Shown here piece after piece: positions 56,015-64,000 of a stretch of DNA of 64,000 nt. This stretch comes from Cyanophora paradoxa (Eukaryota; Glaucocystophyceae; Cyanophorales; Cyanophoraceae): contig QPMI01000474.1 of NCBI GenBank assembly GCA_004431415.1, forward strand, positions 1 through 64,000, read 5' to 3'. Positions within the stretch are counted from its first letter, which is position 1. Each line of letters starts with the position of its first letter. A program made the translations under genes and the position numbers. Below the pieces are notes generated by a model. That model was not told the origin of the DNA. It ran no database searches and saw only the letters and a list, made by a program, of their open reading frames with translations.

Positions 56015-59000
56015 CTAGGCCTCCGCCATGGCGGTGGCCACTCGGGCGTGGAACGCGTCGCCGGCCTCGCCGCACAGCGCCGCCGCCGCCGCCGCGAGCC
56101 GCCGCCGCTCGCCGGGGTCGGCCTCGTGCCCGGCGAGGAGCAGGGTCGCGACGCCCTCGTCCCGCGGCTGGCCCGCGCCCTTCGCGGCCCGCGCCGCCTC
56201 GCCGAAGCGCGCCCGCGCGCCCCGCAGGTCCCCGCGCGCCGCCCGAGCGAGCCCCGCCCCGCAGAGGAGGAGGGGGCGCGCGATCGCCACCCGCGCGAAG
56301 CGGCGCAGGACGACGTCGGCCGCCTCCACCCCCGCCCGCAGCTCCTCTGCGCTCGGCGGCGGCGGCGGCGAGTCCGAGGCGGCGCGAAGGGGCGACGCGG
56401 CGGGGGCGGGGTCGCCGGGCGTGCTCTGAGGGAGCCCGGGCCCGGGGCGGGGCGCGAGGTGCGGGAGGAGGGCGGAGGAGGGGAGGGGAGGGCCCCGGGG
56501 CGGGCGTGGAGTAGGGCGCCGTAGAGGACGACGGCGGCGTCGAAGTAGTACTCGGCGAAGGGCGAGGCGCGCCCCGCGTAGTCCACCGGCAGCGCCCGCG
56601 CCACGCCGACCGCCTCCAGCGCCACGCGCGCTGCCGTCCGCCCGTCCGACGCCCGCCCCTCGGGCCCCAGCGCGCGGAAGACCGCCTGCGGCCGTGGCCG
56701 TGGCCGGTCGGCGCGATCGCAGGGGTCGCCGTATGGCGGGGCGCACGGCAGCGTGGATGCCGCTCACTCCGGCGCGGAAAGGCGGCGAGACGCGAAGGCC
56801 GCTGCGGGCGCGGGCGCCGGCGTCGCACATGCGCGACGCATGCGCAGGCTGCCGAGCGGGCGGACGGGCACCTGACGAGGCTCGCGAGGAGCGTCTCGAC
56901 CTCCGCTTTCGCGAGGGGCGCCTCGTCCTGCCGGCCCCGCTCGCACCCGCCGCCCCACCCCGCCGCGCGGAGCCGGGCGGCGCGCGCCGGCGCACCATGA
57001 GCAGGCGGCACGAGGCGAGCATCGCGCTGCCGATCGACTGCGACAAGGGGTGAGCGCCAGCGGTGGTGGGGGGCTCGCATTTGAGGATAAGTGAGCTTTG
57101 GTTCTATTTTGCGCCCGGAACAATTGACATCGTTGAGCTGTGTATTTGATTCGACTTGGAGCTCGAGGCGCGCACCACGCTGTAGTTGTCGACCACGTCG
57201 GGGTTGCGCGCCGCCCGGTCCAGGATCCCCTGCGCCCCGCCGCCGGCGCCGGCGCCGGCCTCGCCGCCCGTCCCGACGCAGAGCAGAGCGGGGGGGCCGG
57301 GGCGGGGCAGGGCGGGGGCACCGCGAGGTCGGCGGCGAGGCCGGGGAGGCCCTTGGGGTGCGCCCGGCGCGCCGTGGAGCGCACCGCCAGCAGCGCCTGC
57401 CAGATGCACACGAGCGTGAAGTGCGTCAGGTTCCGGCTGCGCCGCGCCTGCTCCGACAGGAAGACCAGCGCCCCGCTCGCTGTCGCGAAGGCTGCGCGCG
57501 CGGCACGCGTACGGCGCCGGCGCGCGAAAACCGATCGGCGGGCGCGAGGGGACGAGGGGCGGCGGCGGGCGGGCGGGGGGCTTCACCGCCCGAGCTGTAC
57601 AGCCCGATCATGATGGGCGCAGTGATCTCGTACCACCTGCCGCGCGGCGCGGTCGCTCGGGCACGCCCCTTCGCGATCGAGACCGATCGCGAGGGCGCAC
57701 AGCTCGGCAGAGTCGATCTCTTTTGCCACGGTCCAGGCCAGCCCCGCCCAGCGCAGCGCGTTTCGGTGCCGCTTGCCGAACATGCACAGCTGCCGCGCGG
57801 CCGCGCGCGCGCTGAGTGCGGTGGGGGCGCCTTGGCAGGCGGGCCGCCCACCTGGACGGCGCGGGAGAGGCCCATGGCCGTCCGCTCGTCCACCCCGGGG
57901 CTTTCGAACGCCATGGCCACCATCTGCCGGGCGGGCCCGGCGTCCGATCCCAGCAAGGGCAAGAGGCCTAGGGGAGGCCTCCTTGCTTTTTCGAATCCGC
58001 ACCTGCCCGATGCAGTACCTGTTGAGGACGAGCTCGTACTCTGCGCAGGCGCAGCCGCGTCGTGATCAGAGTTCAGTTTCACTGGTATTGGCCCGCAGAA
58101 TGCGACGAGCGCGCGCGGGGGCGTACCCATGTACATCAACGTCTGCACGAGGATGCTGTACAGCTGCGAGACCTCCCGGCGCTGTTCGCGGTGGCATGGG
58201 CGGGGCGGGGCGGGGCGGCCCGCGCGGTCATGATCGTGCGCTCGAACGGGCGGCGGGACGAACGGGCGGCGCGCGCGGGTGCGCACCATGGCGGCGGCCT
58301 CGGGGTCGGCGCGGGCGCCGGCGCGGGCGCGCTCGGCCTCCCGCACGAAGTCGTCCTCGCTGGGCGGCCGCCGCAGCAGCGCCCGCAGGTAGTGCCACGC
58401 GAAGGAGAGCCGCTGCGCCGCCGCGCTGCTCGGCACGGGCCGCCCCGCCGCCGCCAGCGCCCGCAGGCACATTTCCGTCGACTCCTTGAACATCCTGGGG
58501 CGGGGCGGGGCATGGTTCAGCGGCGAAACAGAAGGCGCAGCATGGTTTTCGCGGGCTAATATATGTAAAAATATTTCGCGGCTTGTCTCGAAATTATATG
58601 CTTTCTTTCGATCTTTTTTGCATCGCGTTTTGATAAGAGAAGCAGCAGGTTGTTTAATGAGGGCTATGAGTTATTGCAGCAGCTATGGTCTCGCGGACCA
58701 TTAGACTCTGAGAAACGTTTTGCGGCGTGCCTAGAGCGCAGCGCTTCAGGTCTAGAGCCCCGCGAGCAAACAGCGCGCGCACTCGACGCGGAAGTAGGCC
58801 TCGGCGAGGCGGCGCTTGTGGCGGATGCGCGCCGCGGGGGCCGGCCCCCGCGACTCGGACCCGCCGCCCGCCGGCCCCGCGCTCAGGCGGAGCAGGTCCT
58901 CGTACAGCTGCACCGCCTGCGCCCGGCGGCTCAGCGGTGGAGCTCCGAGGGGGGCGGCGAGGGTCAGATCTATGCATATTGGCACTGAGGAGACTGAGAG

Positions 59001-62000
59001 TTTCAGTTTTGAAAAGTCGCGAGACTGAGTTATGTTGGTGTCCACCACCTACACACCGACCGGCGAGGAGCCGAATCGCGGGGCAACTGCAACTTTGCAA
59101 GCTAGCTCCGGAGCTTCGAATTCCGAAAAGTTCTAGCCATAGCGCTCTAGATCTAGATCTAGATCTAGATCCGCTGCCGGCCGGGGCGGGCGTACCTCGA
59201 GGTTGGCGCAGGCGGCCATGGCGGCCTCCGCGCAGCGCTCCAGGTACCGGCACGCCCGTGTCGGCTCCTGCCCGCCCCGCCGGCGCCGTCAGCGCGCCGC
59301 TCGCACGGATTGGGACGAGTGCGCGGGAGGCTAGGAGTGGCGCTGCCAGCGCGCCGCTTGGATGGAGGCGGCCGCGGGGGGAACGAGTGCGAGGGAGGCT
59401 AGAAGGCCCGGTCCTAGGCCGAACGCCGTTTTTCGCGGCTGGGGCGGGCGGGCCTGGGCGAGGACGAAGTGGTGGGCGAGGACGAAGGCCGTGTCCACCG
59501 GCACCGCCTCGGGGTCCGGCTCCCCGGCCGCCGCCCCCGCCCCCGTCCTGCAGGGGCGGGTGCAGAGGCGTCGGCGGAGGCGGCGGGACGGAGCGGGCGG
59601 AGGTGGCGAGTTTTGAAGGCGCGCACTTGTCCGGCGGGGCGCCGTAGGCGTCAGGGTCCTCGTCGGGGGGCCGGGAGCGGGAGGCGGCGCGGTGCTCGTG
59701 GAAGAGGGCGAGCCGCAGGTGCAGCACCTTCCGCTCCGTCACCTGCCATCCCCCGCGAAAATCAAAGCCGCGAAAATTGAAGCCGCGAAAAGCCGCGAAA
59801 ATTGAAGCCGCGAAAAGCCGCGAAAAACGTCAAACTGAGAGCTGCGAGCCCCGAGCGCGGAGCGGGGCGGGCGGGGCGCACGGGGAGGAGCGTGTAGACG
59901 ACCTCCTGGAGGAGCGGCTGCTGGAACTCGAACTCGCGCGCCGCCGCCTCCGCCCCGCCCTCCTCCCCCGCCACCTCCAGCAGCGCCCCGCCCCCGCCGG
60001 CCCCCTGCACCTCCCGCTGCCCTAAAGTCAGATTCGACGAGGGCGGGGCGGGGCGGGGCGGGGCGGGGGCGGGCCAGGAGGCCGAGGGCGGCGAGGGCGG
60101 AGAGCTCGCGGTCGACGATGGCCGCGATCGTCGCGTCCCGCGAGGCCGCCCGCACCGCCGCCCGCAGCTCCTCCACGCTCGGCGCCGCCGGCCGCCCCGC
60201 CCCCGCCCGCGCCTGCGCCTCCGCCTCCGGGGCGGCGAAGAAGCTGCCCGTGCCTGCGCCCGCAATCGACTCGGGCGGGTCGCGATAGGCCCGGGCCGGG
60301 GCGGCGGGCGCGGACTGCCGGGGTGGATGGAGAGGATTTCAGCCTCGCCAAAGCGCACGCCGATCACCGCCGCCAGCTTCAGCGTCGTCGCCTGCCGCCG
60401 CCCGTGGCGCTTAGCTTCAGCGGCCGACGGGGGCGGCTCAGCTTCGAATTCGGCGGGGGGCGCGGCGCGCCTGGGCGGCCGTGAGGCGGTCGAGCTTCCC
60501 GATCAGCGCCGCCCGCGCCCCGTCCTGGACGGCTAGCTATCAGCCTCGGGACGGCGACGCGGGCCGAGGGCGCTGCGGGCAAGTGTGCAGGCGGGCGGCG
60601 GGCGCACGGAGGGCTTGAGCCGTCGGAGGGCGCGCTTGACGACCGCCTCGCCCGCCGCGTCCACCTGCCCGCCCCGCCCCGCCCCCGCCGCCCCGTCAGC
60701 ACCAAGAAGAAGAAGAAGACGTTTATTTGATCGCAGACGATTATATATACAAGAAGCTAAGGATCTGCTAGGACTTCGAAGCGGCCCTCGCACCTCGATG
60801 GAGCCGTCCTCGAGGAGGGTCCTCGCGAGGTCCACGATGAGGAAGGGCGAGTTGTCTGCGGCCCCGCGCCGGGCCCGCCCCGCCCCGCCGGCGCCGGCCG
60901 AGCGTCAGCGACGGCGACGGCGCGCGCCACGATTGCTCCGCGATCGCCGCCCCCGGCGGCGGGCGGGGCGGGGCGCGGGCGCACCGGTCTGGGCCCGGAA
61001 AAAGTCGCGGACGGCGCGGGGCACGCGGGCGGCGCGCATGGCGGCGCAGATGAGCGCCTCGGCGTCGGCGTCGGCGAGGGGCCCCAGCGCCACCCGCTCG
61101 GCCGCCCCGCGGCCCTCCAGCAGCCGCCGCAGCCCCCGCGCCGCCGGCGAGGCCGCCGCCGGGGGCGGAGGGCGCCCACCACGGCGACGGCGGCCGGCGC
61201 CGACTCGTCGGCCGCCGCGTCGTGCAGCACTGCCGCGAGCTCCTGCCGGCGCCGCGGTCACGCGCGTCGCGGGCCGCGGCAGCGCAGCCCGGCTCGAGCG
61301 GGGCGCGGGGCGCACCTGGAGGGCGGCCCAGGAGTGGGAGTCGGCGTGGTGGAGGTCGTCGAGGACGAGGAGGAGCGGGCGGCCCGTCGCCGCCCGCCGC
61401 GCCACGAGCCGCGCCAGCAGCTCCCGTGCCCCCTGCGCCACGTAGTCCGACGCCTGCTCCCCCAGCGCCGGGCCCGGGCCCCCTGCAAGGCCGAGTCGGC
61501 ATCGCAGCGCCGCGGCGCCGGCGGGGCGCGGGCACGGGGCACCGAAGGGGGCGTCGTCGGCCTCCTCAGGCGGCGCGGGCGGCTCGTCGCCGGCGACGCG
61601 CAGGTCGAAGAGGCCGACGCTGCTCCGCCTGTGCCGCCGCTCCTCGCGCTGCTCAGGCCTCCACTTGACGCTCGCGTCGTCCCGCGCCGCCGCCTGCGCC
61701 TGCGACTGCGACTGCGCCTGCGACCGCGAGGCGCTGCCCTGCCCCTCCTCCAGCCGGTACCGGTACCGAGCGGACGCCGGTGGCTCCGCCGCCGCCTCTG
61801 GCTGGCGCTGCTGGACTTGGCCAGATGTCTCGCGATCGGGGAAATCGACGAAGGGAAGGGCGAGCATGAGGCTGACGCGCCGAGGACGCTCCAGGTACGT
61901 AGAGCGGCGGTGCGTTCCCGGCTCGGACGGCGCTGAATTCGACGCCGCCGTCCGAGCGGAGACCTGGTTTGGAGGGGGCGCCGGCGAGGCGGAGCGGACG

Positions 62001-63708
62001 GAGGGGCGGGCCACAACGCCTGGGAGTTCGGGGGAGGGGGCGCGGCGGTGGGCAGGCGAGGCGGATCGGCCGGCGCCGGAGGGGCCGACCGGGGGCAGAT
62101 CGGAGGCGAGAGAGGGGACGCCGGAGCCGCGGCGCTCCATGCGGGCTCCGAAGGGCATAACAAGCGACTTGCGGTGGCCGGACGCCTCCCCGATGGAGCC
62201 ACGCGGCGCCGCCGCCGGCAGAGCGCCTGCCTCGCGATCGGGCCCCGAGGCGCGCCGGGCGTACGCGTGCACGGTCGGAGGCACGGCGGGGAGGGGCCTG
62301 CGGGCCCGCCGGCCTCGCATCAGAGGGGCCTCGGGGGATGGGGAGGGGGTCGCGCAGGGGAGATCTCACTGCGGCTGCATGTGCCGGCCGAACATGCCGC
62401 CCAGCCCGGCGCCCGCCTGGCCCTGCTCCTGCAGCTGATGGAGAGGTGGCAGCAGCTGCTCCAGCTGGACCCAGCTGCGCCATGCATGGGCGAAGTCAGA
62501 TGGTACGTCCAGTTCGGCGGCCATCGTCCCCGCCGGCGCCACGCCCGGCGCGCGCACGTGACTGTGGCGCGGCGACCGCGGCCGCCGCGGACGCTCTGCG
62601 CCTCCCTCTCCTGCGTGATGGAGCCGCGGACCGACCGACGGCCGTGCAGCGAGCCGCCGGGCACCGCCGGCCACGCCCCCGCCTTGTCCTGCGCCAAGAC
62701 GGATGAGGGGCGGGCTCGCGATCGCGGGCGGCCGGGCGGGGCCGGGGCGGACCTCGCGGTCGCGGTCGGGGGCGTCGAGGTGGAGGGCGCGGACGAGGTG
62801 CCAGAGCAGCGCGAACTCCGCCTCCCCCTCCACCAGCGGGCCCATCTGCGCCCCCGCCCCCGAGCGGCGTCGGCGGCAGAGCCGTCGCGCGGGCGGGCGG
62901 GCGCGGGGCGCTGCGGACGTCGATGGCGCCGTTGGGGAAGAGGGCGCGGACGACGGCGCGCCAGAGGAACAGCGGGCTCGCCCCGCGGCTCGCCTGCGCC
63001 GCCGACACCACGACCATCATCCGCGCCCCCGCCGCCACCTGCCGGGGCGGTCGCGCCACGCGATGCCGACGGCCGCGCAGAGATCGCGATCAGCGGAGCG
63101 CACATGGCGGGCGTGCGCGAGCAGCGCCGATTTCCCTGCGCGCGCCGATCGCGAGTGAGCGATGCGGCCCGCGATCGCGAGTGTCCCGTGCCCGGCAATA
63201 TTACTCAATTGCAAAGCGCACCGGATCCGCCGCCCCCTTCAAAGAGAAGGACGCGGGGGGGCGGGCTCTCTGCGACGCCCACGACGGCGGCGGGGGGCGC
63301 CGGCCGTGGCCCGCCTGCCGCGGCCGCGGCGGCGGCGGCGCGCACGACGGCATCGATCCGCAGAGCCTCCGCCGAGCGCGCCGTGAAAGTGATCGGGTCG
63401 CCCTGCGATGTCGGCGCGTCCGGATCCGGCATCGACGTCTCGCGCGCGCAAGCGCCGCGCATGGCGGGGTCGCCAGGGGCGGGGCGCGGGACCTCTGGAT
63501 TGGCCCCCGACTTGTTGGAGCCGTTGAAGGTGATGGGCGCCCCGCCCCGCCGCTCCGGCCGGTAGAGGGGGACCTGGCATGGAGGCCGGGGCTCGGCCGG
63601 ACAGGCGATCCAAGGGGGCCGGGCCGGGCGGACCTGTCCCTCGATGCCCTTGAGCGTGAAGTGCCCCACGAAGGACATCTTGAGTTTCGAGCGGCACGCG
63701 TCGTGCGT
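56015..63708 (-). CDS. Soluble-adenylyl-cyclase-like protein: cyclase-domain tail, P-loop ATPase, helical repeats (5' end not seen)
   Basis: The first exon in the window starts at 63,708 and reads MSFVGHFTLKGIEGQ, then VPLYRPERR, the usual end of a class III cyclase domain (LKG...V.LYRP). After SAEALRIDAVVRAAAA comes the Walker A loop VLLFEGGGGSG/KSALLAHAR (split by an intron near 63,155-63,225) and Walker B LLLVLDDLHHADSHSWAALQ (near 61,350). Then ERVALGPLADADAEALICAA, IVDLARTLLEDGSIEVRG and FEFQQPLLQEVVYTLLPV follow, as in STAND/AAA-type ATPases attached to cyclases. Helical TPR-like exons follow: AVQLYEDLLRLSAG, MFKESTEMCLRALAAAG, REVSQLYSILVQTLMYMG, NPDVVDNYSVVRAS, MLASCRLLMVRR and GDLRGARARFGEAARAAKG, ending AMAEA (stop 56,015-56,017). 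The architecture matches vertebrate ADCY10-like enzymes. The catalytic core should lie beyond 64,000; an in-frame ATG at 63,807 would instead make a cyclase-less protein. Confidence 0.7.
59142..59172. repeat. TCTAGA tandem repeat
   Basis: About five copies of the palindromic hexamer TCTAGA/AGATCT in an intron of the cyclase-like gene. Confidence 0.85.
59752..59828. repeat. Intronic GCCGCGAAAA repeat array
   Basis: Seven or so units of AAGCCGCGAAAA, some extended by ATTGA, in an intron between the exon with LLQEVVYTLLP and that with KVLHLRLALFHEH. Purine-rich on the plus strand. Confidence 0.8.
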
Positions 63709-64000
63709 CTGCGGAAATTTAAATTTGGGAATTCGCACATGGGGCGGACCGAGCACAAACAAAGGCCTAGGACGCGTGCCAAAGCGATTAAGTTTGAAAT
63801 GCGCCAAGCGAAACGCGCCTTTGAATCAGTGTAAATATCGCCTGGACTCTTCGCCATCAGCCGCGCTGCATGATGGAGCGGGGGAAATAAACGCCAGGAA
63901 CAGGACAGAGCGCTCTAGATCTACGCACACGTACCCGCTCGACTGCACATTACCGAATGTCGAACAAGGGTGGTGTGCGCGTGTTGTTAGCGTTGAGCAC
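63709..64000. other. Right-edge sequence upstream of the last visible exon
   Basis: Either an intron of the cyclase-like gene or its 5' region. TTTCCGCAG at 63,709-63,717 (read on the minus strand) looks like an acceptor. No cyclase-domain exon can be recognised in the remaining 290 bp. Confidence 0.4.

Overview
This window is nuclear DNA from a GC-rich, intron-dense protist. Coding exons are short and strongly GC-biased. They are separated by many introns of about 50-150 bp, most with GT-AG ends and at least eight best explained by GC-AG ends. There are no operons or ribosome-binding sites. The gene set (two kinds of class III cyclase, a long-chain acyl-CoA synthetase, a TKL-like kinase, F-box proteins, a probable TSET-type coat subunit) is eukaryotic. 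I cannot name the species. The GC-AG introns and the inverted-order cyclase would fit an alga or alveolate/haptophyte-like lineage, but that is inference.

Left third (1-18,900) is gene-dense. It holds a polytopic adenylyl cyclase (+), an F-box/LRR-like protein (-) head-to-head with a DEDDy 3'-5' exonuclease (+), and a TKL-like kinase with an unusual C-terminal domain (-) head-to-head with a long-chain acyl-CoA synthetase (+).

Middle (18,900-36,900) is repeat-rich. A 5.6 kb segment bounded by 109-bp direct repeats contains a 45-bp tandem array and one intact 568-codon unrecognised ORF. It is followed by about 4 kb of palindrome-rich spacer with a MITE-like element. Then comes a 7.7 kb satellite-like array whose inner period (about 146-149 bp) is close to one nucleosome core.

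Next (36,900-48,100) a roughly 0.93 kb gene is present twice in inverted orientation. The two copies bracket about 9 kb holding a large beta-propeller/alpha-solenoid protein (-, TTRAY/TWD40-like) head-to-head with a second F-box protein (+). A multi-exon gene of unknown family with a more balanced base composition follows (49,790-53,233, -).

Right end (56,015-63,708) is a very long minus-strand gene. It runs from the tail of a cyclase domain into a P-loop ATPase and a helical repeat region, as in soluble adenylyl cyclases; its 5' end is not seen here.

Exon boundaries were read by eye from splice signals and protein continuity. Gene spans are given as whole genes including introns. N-terminal ends are the least certain parts.
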